NCBI GenBank assembly: GCA_029204225.1
Contig: CM055106.1
Span: 3,587,147 to 3,651,146, forward strand
DNA: 64,000 bases
Reading direction: 5' to 3'
DNA from: Diphasiastrum complanatum
Lineage: Eukaryota > Streptophyta > Lycopodiopsida > Lycopodiales > Lycopodiaceae
The translations under genes and the position numbers were made by a program. How positions within the stretch are numbered: position 1 is the first letter of the stretch; each line of letters opens with the position of its first letter. Positions 1-13,046 of the stretch are shown here, piece after piece. The notes beneath the pieces are model-generated. The model was not told the origin of the DNA. It searched no databases and saw only the letters and a list, made by a program, of their open reading frames with translations.

Positions 1-1517
1 CCATAGAAAGATTTGTTAACTCTACAAGTATCTGTCAAACAATACTTGATCATATGCTTATGTTCACCGACTAGGTTAAGTGCAAATACTCTAGTAACTA
101 GGAATACACAGTAGATTCATACAAGATTAATCGTGCACATATATGAATAATCTCACTATGACTCAATACATAAACACATTCTTACCTGGAAGATTCCTCC
201 AGAACCCACATATGTTATTCACATATCTCACTAAGATCTTGTAACTTAGCTACAAAATATTTTCTATTTCTCATGAGTAAATAACATATTTGAAAATTTC
301 TAAGATGACTAACATTTACTCCCAACAGTTTTCCAATCCCACTTACCTCTAATTACATAATTTCTCCCATTAATCAAGCCCTCTCTGATCCTAGTACTTA
401 AACTAAGATTAGGTTGACCCAATACAGATTTCTCAGACTTAAATTCTGATCAAACTTACTTCTATTCCAATCAAAATGAAATTAGTAACCTTTGACCTTT
501 TACTGTACTACTTATAAATAATGATTCAAATTCCAAACTTGTTCCAGATTGTCCACACAATCCCGAGAATTTTTCTTATTCAAAAAGTTCCAATTAGGCA
601 TCTTACTCTAAATCTATTTGAAATTACTTTCAGACCAAACTTCATTTCTATACCACAGCTAGTTCTCTTCCGAAACTATGCAACCCATAGATTTCCAAAT
701 AGAATTTTATTACACCACTTCACCCTTCCTTTTAAAAAAAATTTAAATTTCAATAAAACTTAACTGGAAAGATGACATGTGAAAATATCTAAATCCAAGA
801 AAATTCAGTAATAAGTGTTGCCACTAAAGGATTCAATTCATTACAAACAAGACTTCTCCTTCAAATACTTTCAATCTGAGTGATAGAAGCTACTATTCCA
901 TCGAAATTCATTTATGCAACAGAGATATTCTAGGTTTAAGAAATTGAAATATTTTAACCTTAGAATTTATCTGAATTTTCCCATACCATTAGCTTTTCCT
1001 TTCAAAAAACCCTTAGCTGCCTTATTTGATATTCTAGAGATCCATTGATCATCTAGTTATCCTATAATCCATATAGGATATTCTCTTTTGTTTCCAAAAC
1101 ACTGGAGAATCCATTATTCGAATGACTGGCATGCCTATCAGATGGATACCACAAATCCACATCTGACCCTGTGATTTAAACAAAAGAATTAACATGGTTA
1201 AATATTACATCCTGATCCTTTCTGGTTACTAATAAGCTTCAAACCCCTACCAATGCATCAAATCTAGGGACAAGCTTCTGTCAACTAACAGATCCAATGT
1301 AATCCATGTATCAGATTTCACTTCTAACATCATAATTGACATCAAAACTGCGGATAACTCAATAGCTACAAAGACATCAGTTACCAATTCAACTGAATGA
1401 ATTCTATCCAGGAAATTAATAATCGGTATTAAGCAATTATTTACTGGGATTTACCTAAAATCCTAACTGTGAAATACATTTCATGATCACACTTACTACC
1501 TTTGATGTCCACTCTAC
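1..1517 (-). repeat. Dispersed repeat R1, minus-oriented copy
   Basis: AT-rich, stop-rich sequence with no credible gene. The first ~1000 bases are the diverged reverse complement of about 7250-8210, and a third plus-oriented copy lies at 50107-50945. It ends where the LTR of copia C1 begins. Nothing in it identifies the family; it may be LTR or internal sequence of an old retrotransposon. Confidence 0.7.
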
Positions 1518-2126
1518 TAAATTCACACGTGTGGGATGCCCTACACATGTAGTTTTTATCTTCTAAGCACAATAACACCATAAAGATCAGACTAGCATTG
1601 GTTGTCAATAGGAAAGCTGATCATACAAGCAATATTATTGTGTTACAAGCAAAATCTGTCAACAAAACATAAGACAAAGCATCATAAATGCCTCTACTCG
1701 GCTAGAGAGAGAAAATAGAAGGTACAAAACTCGTGGAGAGAGAGAGGGCACAAAGAGCTTGTCTCCAAATTTGCATTACACACAAATTTCATCATTTCTC
1801 AATGAGAGTACATCACATATATATAGATCCATGGACTCTTCTCCTACTTTGAGTTGAATTAGAGTTGTGGATCCACCTCTCAAGCTATCTAGACTTATCC
1901 AAGCCACCTCACTTTGTCTAATTGTGCCACATAGTCTTTTCATGCATTAAATGTGGCATGTAAAGTACAAATGGCAATTCCTATGCTAGCTCAAGTTTCT
2001 ACTTCTACCTACCTTGAATATTTTATTCTAAGATGGGTCTTTACTAAGCCAAAAGAGCTCAATTCATCTTTGGCATTTTTTGGACCCATACTCACAACAT
2101 TAGATAGATTTTTCAATATTTTGACA
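1518..2126 (-). mobile_element. 3' LTR of copia element C1
   Basis: About 609 bp, close by eye to the LTR at 9347-9959. On the minus strand it starts TGTCAAAATATTG directly after a purine tract (plus strand ctcctcct at 2127-2134), the expected PPT-LTR junction. The far end has lost the canonical terminal dinucleotide (TA here, TG in the other copy). A CACACGTGTG palindrome sits at 1524-1533. The partner 5' LTR is absent. Confidence 0.8.
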
Positions 2127-3282
2127 CTCCTCCTAAAAATGTATCTAATGTGGATCAAGCATTGATCTTGAGATAAGACCAAGATTAGACCTATGCTTTG
2201 AGAAGGCACTTTTGCAAAGTGGCTTTGTGAGAAGATCAGCAATACACGAAGATGTGTCGACATGTTCTAAGTTGATTTCACCTCCAATGAGCTTTTCCCT
2301 TACAAAATGGTGTGCCACTTCTATATGCTTGCTTCTTGCATGAAAAATAGGATTGTTTGCAAGAGCTTGTGCCGATATGTTGTCACATTTGATCAAGGGA
2401 AGATCATCCTCTTTGATGCAATTTAGCTCCACGATTAACCTCTTGATCCAAAGCACCTCTTTAGTTGTTGTAGTGAGTGCTTTGTACTCGGCCTCACAAG
2501 ATGATAAAGATATGGTATCCTGTTTCTTTGAAAGCCAAGACACAAGATTGCCTCCAAGAAAGATAGTATATGCATTAATGGACTTTCAATCCATTTTTTC
2601 ACTTGCAAAATCGGAATCCGAATAGCCAACAATGGTTAGATCTTCATTCTTGTACAATAAACCATAATCTTGAGTAGAAGATACATATCTTAGAACTCTC
2701 TTGGCCATCTTCCAATGTTGGATCTTGGGATCTTGCATAAATTGACTCAATTTGTGCACACAAAAGCTCAAATCGGGTCTAGTGATAGTAAGCCAAATTA
2801 AAGAGCCTATAAGACTCCTATAAAGTGTGATGTCCTCAAAGGATCTTTCATCACCTTTAATAGGATCTTTTACATGTTGCTTCATAGGAGTATCTATGCC
2901 TTTACAATTTTGCATATTGAATTTTCTCAACATAGAAAAGACATATCTAGATTGACACATAAAAGCATACTCTTCATGAAAATCAATCTCAAGGCCCAAA
3001 ATGTAATGGATCTCTCCTAGATCTTGCATTTTAAATTCTTTTCCTAATGCATCTTTGGTTTCTTGAACTAGCATCAAACAACTTCCACTAAGAATAATGT
3101 CATCTACATAGATTAGGAGAATGACAATATTACTACCATCAAATTTTAAGTACATAGAAGGATCATAGTCACTAAGCACAAATCCTAATGAAAGTAGAAA
3201 GTTGTTGAGTTTTGAATACCATGATCTAGGTGCTTGCTTTAAGCCATAAAGACTTCTATATAGAAAACACACCTTAGATTTA
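2127..3282 (-). pseudogene. Copia C1 pol remnant: RT 3' part and RNase H
   Basis: Ty1/copia polyprotein C-terminus in two overlapping frames. The piece ending at 3282 begins inside RT with SLYGLKQAPRSWY and carries the RT active-site motif YVDD. It passes through the connection region (RSLIGSLIWLTITRPDLSF) into RNase H. A second frame (2145-2543) gives the RNase H end, including DTISLSSCEAEYKAL and HARSKHIEVAHHFVREK. A frameshift lies near 2560-2620. Homology to copy C2 stops abruptly at about 3282, so integrase, protease, gag and the 5' LTR are missing and unrelated sequence follows. It is dead, with PPT and 3' LTR immediately downstream. The reaction would have been reverse transcription of the element RNA in virus-like particles. 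Confidence 0.9.
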
Positions 3283-4379
3283 TTTTGTGCCAAAAAGCAT
3301 GAAAAACCAAGCAATTTTGACCAAAACATAGCCTAGAATCATAAATCATTGGAAAGAACTGGCATGCATCATTAATTTTCTCATTAATAAACCCTAAAAC
3401 AAAAGTACACTTGCTAGAAATCTGATCTACACAAGAAAATGTGAAAAATGCAAAAATTATGCTTGGTCAAGGCCAAATCCATGTATATAGGATGATTACA
3501 CATGTGTGGAGCCTGTTCTCACATGTGAAGTTAGTGTACTTGTCATGTACCATAATCATATAGGTTGTACATATGATTTAATTCAAGTTCTAGTGGCTAA
3601 AAAGGCCAAAAACTAGTTTTCTAATCATATGACAAATGGCATCAATCTATTGATTGCATGAGTCACATCCTTAGGTTAGGTGTCATATCCCATGTGTAGA
3701 GGACTGCTCACACGTGTGGAATAAGCTGAAGTAGGCGAATTTTGACTTCTAGAAGGTTTCCAAGTAGATCTCCATATAGTAGGAAAATGGACCAAAAGTG
3801 CTCAAAATAGAAAGTTTGATCCAAGTGTCAATTTTGCATGATGATTCACCATATGACAAAGCATCCTCACATATGTGAGATTTGATGCATGATCAGTACC
3901 TCGAGCTCCAAGAAGTGTATATATAGAGGCATATTTGGCCATAATCAACATGAAACATCAATCTTGATTTTGGAAGCAATTTTGTGTCAATCTCTCCATT
4001 TGTCTTCATTTGTTTTGAATGTTTTGAGTTTCTATCACAGTGTACTTTGTTTTCAGGTTGGAGTCCGTACTCTGACAGGTTTTCAAATGTGTGAAACCAA
4101 CAAGTACATTTACCTTCATTAATGATTATTCTTGTTAGATTTCCATGTCTAGAATTGATCTAGATGACTAAATCTTGTGTAGATTGATACATCAATTGTA
4201 TCTAACATCCAATCCCTCTTGTGGATCAGTTTAGGATCCATTATTGGTGCTATTTTGCAGATTTCCACAGAAAAAACTCCAAAAAAGTATGACAAATTGG
4301 CCTTCAAGGACAATTCTCCATAAAACCACAAAGAATCCCAAGAGTAATGGATCTTAGCAACATGTAAATTGACTTAGAA
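3283..4379. other. LTR-like non-coding sequence with TATA box
   Basis: No supportable gene. The stretch has paired palindromes typical of LTRs in this window (cacatgtgtgg near 3501, CACACGTGTG at 3709-3718, cacatatgtg near 3870) and a TATA-like tatatatag near 3918-3926 in plus orientation. This fits a decayed plus-oriented LTR, but no partner copy or boundary could be found here. Confidence 0.4.
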
Positions 4380-4626
4380 TTTGCTTTGAACAGGAACACA
4401 GACAGAAAACACTCTCCACAGCAAGCTCACATAGCAACTGTATTTCTTAAAATGAAATTACAATTTTATATATAGTTGTTCACTCAGGCAACCCATGAAG
4501 ACCCAGGTTGTCGTTGGCGAGATGTGTGTCCCGTCGACTTGCCTCGTGGCGAGGCCAACTGATCCTTATCAACTGATAGGACCCACAGTACAGTAGCACA
4601 GTGATTCTACTTTAATTCTAACTCTC
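4380..4626 (-). mobile_element. Probable LTR fragment of copia E
   Basis: Lies directly 3' (minus strand) of the RNase H end of copia E, beyond a purine-rich aataggagagag tract. It contains a minus-oriented TATA-like ctatatataaaa around 4463-4475. Boundaries are uncertain because no second copy is present. Confidence 0.4.
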
Positions 4627-4678
4627 TCCTATTAAAGTAGAGTCTACTTTTTATACAATCATATACATAGCTTTAAAG

Positions 4679-7012
4679 TCAACAAACTTTAAGTACAGAA
4701 AGCTTTGATCTAAACTTATCAAACTTTTCTCCAACAAGTGGCTTAGTGAAAATATCAACTAGTTGGTCTTCCGTACTACAATGAACAGCATGAATTTCAC
4801 GACTTAGCAGCCTCTCATGTATAAAAAAATACTGAATCTCAATGTGTTTGGTTCTCGCATGGAACACTGGATTCTTTGCTAGCTGAATGTCACTCTGATT
4901 GTTGCTATGTAACGTCATGGGATTTTTCTGCCTCATGCCAACTTCTTCCAAGATTTGTCTCAACCATATAGCTTCATGTGCTGCACTACACATTGCCTTA
5001 TACTTTGCTTCTATAGTGGATAGAGCAATTGTACTTTGTTTCTTACTAGATCAGAAAAAGCAACTGCCGCAAAACTGGAATACGTACCTTGTGGTGGATC
5101 TATGATCATCATAGTCACCTCCCCAATCCGCATCCACATAGCCACACAACTCAGGTAAACCATCATGCTTCTTGTAAATCAAGCCATAATCTGAAGTGCC
5201 TTTTACATAACGCAGAATGCGCTTAGCTGCCTTCCAATGCGTTTCTGTAGGTGCTGCCATAAACTGACTTACAATACCAACAACATAGCATATATGTGGT
5301 CTAGTCGTGATAAGGTAAATCAAGCTCCCTACTAACTACCTATACAGTGTAGCATCAAATGACTGTGACTCATCAAGCTTAGAAAGTTGTTTACCTGGTT
5401 CAATAGGAGTATTCACTGGTTTGCAATCCTGCAACCTAAACTTGTGCAGCAACTCTTTGACATACTTCACCTGTGTTAAACCCACTTCGTGTCCTTTTTT
5501 GCCACACCTCTACTCCAAGGCAATAATGCATCAGGCTGAGATCTGTCATCTCGAATTGTTCCATGAGGTCTTTCTTGATCATGTCTATCATCTCTTGATT
5601 ATTTCCCATATTTTTCAAGTCATCAACATAAAGAGCAATCAAAGCAACCATACCATCAAAGCATAGGACATATAGATTTGGATCAGAATGTGTTCTCACC
5701 AACCCCTTTGAACGAAAGTAGGCATCAATCCTGCTATACTACGCACGTGGTGCCTGTTTAAGACCATAAAGCACTTTCTTCAAGTGACATATTTTATTCT
5801 ACTGTCCTTTCGCCACAAAGCCTTCGGGTTGATCCATGAACACCTCTTCTTCTAACTCACCATTTAGAAAAACAGATTTCACATCCATCTGATGCAAAGG
5901 CCAACCAAAATGTGAAGCTAAAGCAAGTAGACGTAAAGTATTCCACTTACATACTAGCACAAAGGTCTCCTCATAGTCAATGCCTTTACTTTGTGCATAC
6001 CCTTTGATCACCAATCTTGCCTTGTGCTTTGCTATGCTTCCATCTGCATGGTACTTAGTCCTGTATACCCATTTGCAACCAATGGGTTTCTTGCCAACTG
6101 GTGGTTCTACTAAGTTCCATGTGCTATGCTTAGCAATTTACTCCATCTCCTCTCCCATGACCTTGACCCAAATGTCATCATCCTTCGCTTCACCATAAGT
6201 CAAAGGTTCTTTGCTTTAAATAATGCTAGATAAGAGAGCATAATTTGTTTCATAACTTTCAGGTTGTGTCTTCTCTCTTGTTGATCTTCGTAGCTCTCCC
6301 TGGCTAGATGATCTTGGAAAGTCATCCATGTCGCGGCTCTCCAACAATCTCTCAAACCACTTAGAGAGCCTCCTATCAGGTGATCGGCTTCCTGGTGAAA
6401 ATGTATACCATGGTACATCCTTCTCTTTGTGTTTGTCACCTACAACTTCAATCCTTCTTGCACCAAAAGGTTCGTCTCTACCTCTCCAACCTGTCTCTAG
6501 AGGTTGAGTAGTAGTATTTTGAGATGTATTCTCATGTTCATCACTGGGAAGGTCAATGAATGGATCATCATCAGGATGTATTCTCATTATACCATCTTTC
6601 CCACTGGATGTGTCTATCTTCTCAGCATCCTCGTCTTCATACATCTTGGATTCATCAAAGATAACATCACGGCTTACATGGATTTTGTTTTCCACTGGAT
6701 CGCTTGCGTAAATTGTCTTTTGATCCCACATCAATCACAAAGACCATTAAACTCATTAGACTTGTACTCACCTCCACTATCTGATCTTAGGACTTTGATC
6801 TTGCTACCTGTAGATTTTCGACCAATGCCTTGAAGCTCTTGAGATTGTCAAATGCATCCAATTTCTTCTTTAAGAAGTAGATCCACATCTTACGTGACAT
6901 ATCATCAATAAAGGTCATGAAATAGAAGGCTTTACCTAAGGACATAGTCCTCATGGGCCCACATAAATCTGCGTGGATCAAATCCAGGATGTTCTTTGCC
7001 CTTGCAACACCA
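4679..7012 (-). pseudogene. Copia element E pol remnant (integrase core, linker, RT, RNase H)
   Basis: Minus-strand Ty1/copia pol read in order from high to low coordinates. Integrase core (6981-6740) has HADLCGP, TFIDDMSRK and DSGGEY, then an internal deletion removes the integrase C-terminus. The integrase-RT linker follows (6734-6216: VSRDVIFDESKM, acidic and Ser-rich). RT N-terminal and palm parts (6200-5436) include GYAQSKGIDYEETF and ALYVDD. RNase H (5323-4679) includes YLITTRPHICYVVG, ADWGGDYDDHRSTT and HARTKHIEIQYFF. There are at least five frame breaks and stops. It is a family distinct from C, B and A. It is truncated on the right at about 7050, where repeat R1 begins. Non-functional. 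Confidence 0.9.
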
Positions 7013-7059
7013 CCTTTTATAGATCCGGATCTCTCAATGGTATCTCATAAATTCCAAAT

Positions 7060-9346
7060 CGGAAACCCATGAAAGCTATTTCTCTTATAATTTAAACCTC
7101 TACTTTTTAGTAATTTTTTATATAGAGACAATTGGATTAAGATTCATATAATTCCTTCTAGTGTAGAACTAGGTTCTAAAGGACTGTTGAAGTTATATAA
7201 ATTCATGCTTTCATTCCAAGTTTGTGAATATAGCTCAGAATCAATTGATGTTTTCAAATAAATAAGTGAAAATCAAACTTCCAAATGATTATCTCTATTT
7301 GACAGTTGATTATTGAGAGTAATGTTTCTATCACTCGGGATAAGATATTCTACGATTTTAAGGAAAAAGTCCAATTTGTAATAATATTGAATACTCATTA
7401 TTGACTTTTTCAAATCTTTAATATCTTATACGTTGTCTCCTGGGAACTTTTTAATCAAAATTATGGAATTTCTTTTAAAAGGGGGGGAAGAAAATGATAG
7501 GAATAAGACTTTCATGGGATCAACCAGTTGCATAGATTTCTTTGGTGGAATCCAGTTTGTGTGCAATGGAACTATCCAGTGTGAATAGAGAAAATCTCTA
7601 GTGATTATTTTGAATAATCTGGAACTAGAGAAGATTGGGGGTTTTTGAGCTATGAGATATTCATGAATATGGGAAGATTGAATCAAGGTTCACTGATTGG
7701 CTACCGAATACCATTTAGTTATGGATTGGATCAGTGGAATAAAGCTTTAATCTGAACCTTTTGTCTGAAGATGTATGTATAAGTCAGCCTAATCTTAGTT
7801 TGTGCACTAAGATTTGAAGTAGGTTGATAGGTTGCAGGAATTTTGTGGATAAAAGTATGATGGTTGGAAAACTTGTGATGTGGAATTATTTACTTTAGAG
7901 ATTTCCCAGATATGTTATTTACTCATGAGAAATAGAATTTTATGTAACTAAGTTACAAGATTCTCAGTGAGATATGTGAGTAACATATGTAGGTTTTGGA
8001 GGGATCTGCCAGTTAATGATATATGTGTTTATGTACTGGGTCATAGTGAGATTATTCTCATATGTGCACGATTAATCTTGTTTGGATTTACTATGTATTC
8101 CTGGTTACTAAGGTTATCTGGTGCACTTAACCTAGTTGTTGAACATAGACATGTGATCAAGTATTGTGTTGGACAATTACTTGCAGAGTTAACGTATCTG
8201 TTCTAATAGATCTATTGGTTAACTTAAAATGATTTAGATAATGATCTAAATGGGATGTTGTACATGTACAATTAAGAGCTGCACTTGGACATTTAAGATT
8301 TCTAAATCATGAACAATTAACTTGTGTAGTTGATTAACTCCTGTGTGAAGTTAATTGGTAAAACGGACAGTTTGAAGAGAATTCACTGAAAACTGTTTGT
8401 TTTGTGTGTATTGCTTGTAAGACACATAATTTATGAGTCACTCAGATTCATTAAGGAATGTGTGCATAGGATACTGATTTCTTGGATGAGTATTTCTCAG
8501 TTGAGAAATAGACTTGATTCATTAGTGATAGTATCCTAGAGAGCTCAATTGGATACCAGATCCTAATGGTGCCAAGAATGGTAAACTGAAGTTTGGGAAT
8601 TCAGTAGAACTTTGAAATCTCTAGATGTTGTTCTAGGAGATTGTATAAAGTTTATATTGTTAAAGATGAATGTTATAATAGTCTTTAATTACTTGGATGA
8701 TTGTAGAATTTGGAACTCATAATAGAAAAATATTTTTGGAATCCAGTGATTTTCTTGATAGAAAAGATTTCAGAATGATTCCTATATTTCTTGAGTTGTA
8801 TGTTGTACATATACTTCAGTATTTTCCAGTAATTAAGTATGGTTTTGAAATCCTTTAAATTATGATTGACGAATCATAAGATTCTAAATGTTTATGACGA
8901 TGGATCATAAACTGATACTTAAAGATCATTTGAAGATTATAAGGAAATGTGAAATTTTTAAGATAATGAGTAATTCTTGATCAATATGGGAGAGTCAAGG
9001 ATTTAGATCTGTTGGTTGAACTCTAAATTCCTTTATCGAGCACATACTTGAGATTGTGTGGATCTCACAGGCCTTTCCATTAAGTAATTGTTTACTTATG
9101 AGAAATTTCTTTCTTTATAGACTGTAGTCTATAAGTGCTTGTGTACAAAGTTCAATCTAAATCTCCAGTTTTGTAGGAGACAGATAAATTTATTAAGATA
9201 CGGATAGATGCTGATTTCTTGCATATGATGCTAGAAATGGGGCTGTTAACTCATTAAAGTAACTGAAGTACTCTCGTTTGAGTTATATTTATCCGGGACT
9301 TGATGGATCTCCTAGAGATTTTAGATGACTGAATTGTGGTATTTGC
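7060..9346 (+). repeat. Dispersed repeat R1, plus-oriented copy
   Basis: About 2.3 kb without a credible gene. Bases ~7250-8210 are the reverse complement, diverged, of 1-1000; ~7290-8200 also matches 50250-50940. It separates copia E from copia C2. The small ORFs in it show no family signatures. Bases 8210-9346 have no second copy in the window. Confidence 0.65.
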
Positions 9347-9959
9347 TGAATTCACACGTGTGGGACGCCCTACACATGTACTTTTGATCTCCTAAGCCCA
9401 ATAATAGCATAAAGATTAGACTAGCATTGGTTGTCAATAGGAAAGCTGATCATACAAGAAATATTATTGTGTTACAAGCAAGATCTGTCAACAAAACATG
9501 AGACTAAGCATAATAAATACCTCAACTCAACTAGAGAGAGAAAATAGAATCAACAAAACTCGTGTAGAAAGAGAGAGAGCACAAAGAGCTTGTCTCCAAA
9601 TTTCCATTACACACAAATTTCATCATTTTCTCAATGAGAGTACATCACATATATATAGATCCATGGACTCTCCTCCTACTTTGGGTTGAATTGGAGTTGT
9701 GAATCCACCTCTCAAGCTAGCTAGACTTATTCAAGCCACCTCACTATGTCTAATTGTGCCACCTAGCCTTTTCATGCATTAAATGTGGCATGTAAAGTAC
9801 AAATGGCAATTCCTATGGTAGCTCGAGTTTCTACTTCTACCTACCTTGAATATTTTATTCTAAGATGGGTCTTTACTAAGCCAAAAGAGCTTAATTCATG
9901 TTTGGCATTTTTAGGACCCCTACTCACAACATTAGATGGATTTTTCCAATATTTTGACA
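9347..9959 (-). mobile_element. 3' LTR of copia element C2
   Basis: About 613 bp, direct-repeat partner of 1518-2126. On the plus strand it starts TGAATTCACACGTGTGG and ends ttttgaca before a ctcctcct purine-complement tract (9960-9967), giving TG...CA ends and a PPT. It carries a gagagagaaaatag motif and a CACACGTGTG palindrome (9353-9362). No 5' LTR is present. Confidence 0.82.
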
Positions 9960-11620
9960 CTCCTCCTAAAAAAGTATCTAATGTGGATCAAGCATCGATT
10001 TTGAGATAAGACCAAGATTAGACCTATGCTTTGAGAAGGCACTTTTGCAAAGTGGCTTTGTGAGAAGATCAGCAATACATGAAGATGTGTTGACGTGTTC
10101 CAAGTTGATTTCACCTCCAATGAGCTTTTCCCTTACAAAATGATGTGCCACTTCTATATGCTTGCTTCATGCATGAAAAATAGGACTGTTTGCAAGAGCT
10201 TGTTCCGATTTGTTGTCACATTTGATCAAGGGAAGATCATCCTCTTTGATGCACTTTAGCTCCATGATTAACCTCTTGATCCAGAGCACCTCTTTAGTTG
10301 TTGTAGTGAGTGCTTTGTACTCGGTCTCACAAGATGATAGAGATATGGTATCTTGCTTCTTTGAAAGCCAAGACACAAGATTGCCTCCAAGAAAGATAGT
10401 ATATGCATTAATGGACTTTCAATCCATTTTTTCACTTGCAAAATCGGAATCCGAATAGCCAACAATGGTTAGATCTTCATTCTTGTACAATAAACCATAA
10501 TCTTGAGTAGAAGATATATATTAGAACTCTCTTGGCCATCTTCCAATGTTGGATCTTGGGATCTTGCATAAATTGACTCAATTTGTGCACACAATAGCTC
10601 AAATCGGGTCTAGTGATAGTAAGCCAAATTAAAGAGCCTATAAGACTCCTATAAAGTGTGATGTCCTTGAAGGATCTTTCATCACCTTTAATAGGATCGT
10701 TTACATGTTGTTCCATGGGAGTATCTATGCCTTTACAATTTTGCATATTGAATTTTCTCAACATAGAAAAGACATATCTAGATTGACAAATAAAATCATA
10801 TTGTTCATGAAAATCAATTTCAAGGCCTAAAATGTAATGGATCTCTCCTAGGTCTTGCATTTTGAATTCTTTTCCTAATGCATCTTTGGTTTCTTGAACT
10901 AGCATCAAACAACTTCCACTAAGAATAATGTCATCTACATAGATTAGAAGAATGACAATATTACTACCATCAAACTTTAAGTACATAGAAGGATCATAGT
11001 CACTAAGCACAAATCCTAATGAAAGTAGAAAGTTGTTGAGTCTTGAATACCTTGATCTAGGTGCTTGCTTCAAGCCATAAAGACTTCTAAATAGCAAACA
11101 CACCTTAGATTTATCCTTGATAAATCCTTGAGGTTGTTCCATGTATATCTCCTCCTCAAGATAGCCATTCAGAAAAGCATTGGAGACATCAAGTTGAAAC
11201 AGTTTCCACTTAAAAAATAAGACAAGAGAGATTATGATTCTTATTGTCACCATCTTTGCTACAGGAGAGAAGGTTTCTTCATAGTCAAGGCCATATATTT
11301 GTGCAAAGCCTTTAGCACATAATCTTGCCTTGTACTTGTTGATGGAGCCATCATGATTGTACTTGATCTTGAACACCCACTTGCATCCAATGACATGCAT
11401 GTCAGGTGGTTGATCCACTAGCTCCCATGTGTGGTTGGTGATCAAGGCATCATATTCAATCTTCATGGCCTAATACCACTCCTTGGTATTGAGGGCTTCT
11501 TGGACATCTTTGGGCTCCTCATGAGAAACAAAATAAGCATAAGTGGAATCAAGATCCACTTGTTTTCCTTTGTCATCATAAGTAGCCTCTTAGGCCAGCC
11601 TCTTGATTGTTCCTATTCTG
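9960..11620 (-). pseudogene. Copia element C2 pol remnant: RT and RNase H
   Basis: Longest copia RT in the window (11466-10477, 329 codons). It starts in the N-terminal RT region (MKIEYDALITNHTWELV, KARLCAKGFAQIYGLDYEET), has FLNGYLEEEIYMEQPQGF, SLYGLKQAPRS and LLIYVDDIILSG, and reaches the RNase H connection. RNase H continues in shifted frames to about 10010. Upstream, the same reading frame extends to about 11600 (linker residues DLDSTYAYFVSHEEPKDV) behind a single TAG that replaces a likely CAG. A frameshift at about 10520 separates RT from RNase H. gag, protease, integrase and the 5' LTR are missing. It shares the family of C1. Confidence 0.92.
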
Positions 11621-12678
11621 GTTGCACCAGATGTTGCACCAACAGTCGAAGTGACAGCTACCACTGCTATGGAGATTGATGCCATGCCATCCCAACCAGA
11701 TATAGTTCCAGTTGGGGCCATGGATACAGATGATGCTACTGCTGATTCTTCAAAGCTAGCATCTACTTCCACATCTTAGAAGCAGTGGAGTGCATCCATC
11801 TTTGATGATGATGCAACCCAGTCCGACACATCAGGCAAAGGACGAACAGCTGCTGAAGGCGACCCTGGGGGCACCTATTGAAGATGAAGGTGAACTAGAC
11901 AACTAGCCCCAGTGGTTTCACACCATGACAGAGAAAGCCAAAAATCTAGTGGTTGAAGTGTACGAGTTGGACAAATACCATCAGAAGATTACCATGGAGT
12001 TTGTTAACTCAGAAAGGAGATGCCAAGAGGAACTTAAGGCATCCCATGAGAAGATCGATTCTCTCGAATTAGACAACATGAAGCTGATCGAACAAAATCT
12101 TTCTCTTGAAACACAGCTTCAGACTCTTAATAAAAGAAGCTGATTCTTTGAAAAAGATGAATAAGACAATTCCGGCCAAGTCTGACAATTTTCAGACTCA
12201 AAATGATTCTTTGAAGCAACAACTCTTGGCTGTGAATCAACATAACGTCGCCCTTCAGAAATATTTGCAGGAGGAGCGAATGACGCGAATAAAGACAAAT
12301 GCTGCTCTTTTTGTGTGCACCAATGCAGGGTCAGTCATAGTAGACCTCACGAAGCTGAACCAGCTCCAAGACCAGATGCTCAAAAAGTTTTGAGTCGAGT
12401 TCTTGCAACCCCTCGAGGATGCAAAGACACTTGTCGAGGAAGAGTTGGCTGAGCTGAAGGAGCTCTCGAGTGAAGCCATCCCATCTTGCAGCGGGCCCGA
12501 TTCACACGATGAATATCTTCAGGCCCTATTTCACATTGATGACCTCACACAGAAGCTTCAAGTTGTGCCATCCTGTTTCGGAGTCTCAAACCATCCTGAG
12601 TATTTGGATGCTGTCGCAAATCTCGACGAGCTTAAACAGGAGCGAACGCTTCTGGAAATGGTGTCCACATGCATTTAA
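11610..12678 (+). pseudogene. Coiled-coil protein reading frame, broken
   Basis: Plus-strand coding-like sequence in three successive frames. First comes a low-complexity acidic/Ala/Thr region (MEIDAMPSQPDIVPVGAMDT) ending at a TAG near 11778. Next is a 72-codon frame from 11925 (KYHQKITMEFVNSERRCQEE), shifting at about 12110-12130 into a frame running to 12393 and on to 12678 (LAELKELSSEAIPSC, NLDELKQERTLLEM). The Leu/Glu/Lys/Gln heptad pattern indicates long coiled coils. A stop (TGA at about 12391) interrupts it. It lies 3' of, and antisense to, the gypsy G1 pol. Tat-lineage gypsy elements of plants can carry an extra ORF there, some antisense, which is one possible origin. A captured host gene fragment is the alternative. 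No catalytic motif is seen. Confidence 0.5.
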
Positions 12679-12842
12679 TGTTCAGTTGCAATGGCGTGTG
12701 GATTACATGATGCTACCAGGTGCAGTAGACATCACCTTCGACAATTGGAAGAGACCTTGGGAGAAGGACAACTTTTTTTAGTTATGGGCCCAACTCTTTA
12801 TCGAACAAAAAGGATGTCTCTGGTGATAGTGAAGAATTGGCC

Positions 12843-13046
12843 TCACACATGAACTTTGAAGTCCACCTTAGAAATTGAGTGGATGGAGTTCACAAATTTT
12901 GTGCTGACTTTAGAAAGGATGATTGAGGGGTCCACTTTCAGATCACCCAACCTGCATCGATCCAAATAAGACTGGATGAATGTCAGGCGGATTTCTGCAC
13001 GTGCTTTCCAAATGATGGTAGAACTAGAACTTGATCCGGAAGCCAT
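12843..13046 (-). CDS. Small hypothetical protein
   Basis: A 67-codon ATG-initiated frame on the minus strand with an N-terminal Ser run (MASGSSSSSTIIW) followed by a mixed, possibly helical segment (IRLTFIQSYLDRCRLGDLKV). It lies between the coiled-coil frame and the left end of gypsy G1. I do not recognise it. It could be the start of a longer broken frame or chance. Confidence 0.25.
   Translation of the reverse strand: MASGSSSSSTIIWKARAEIRLTFIQSYLDRCRLGDLKVDPSIILSKVSTKFVNSIHSISKVDFKVHV

Noticed and set aside
521-763. 80-codon ORF in R1
   Set aside because: AT-rich, Ile/Phe/Asn-biased chance frame in repeat sequence, not preserved in the other R1 copies.
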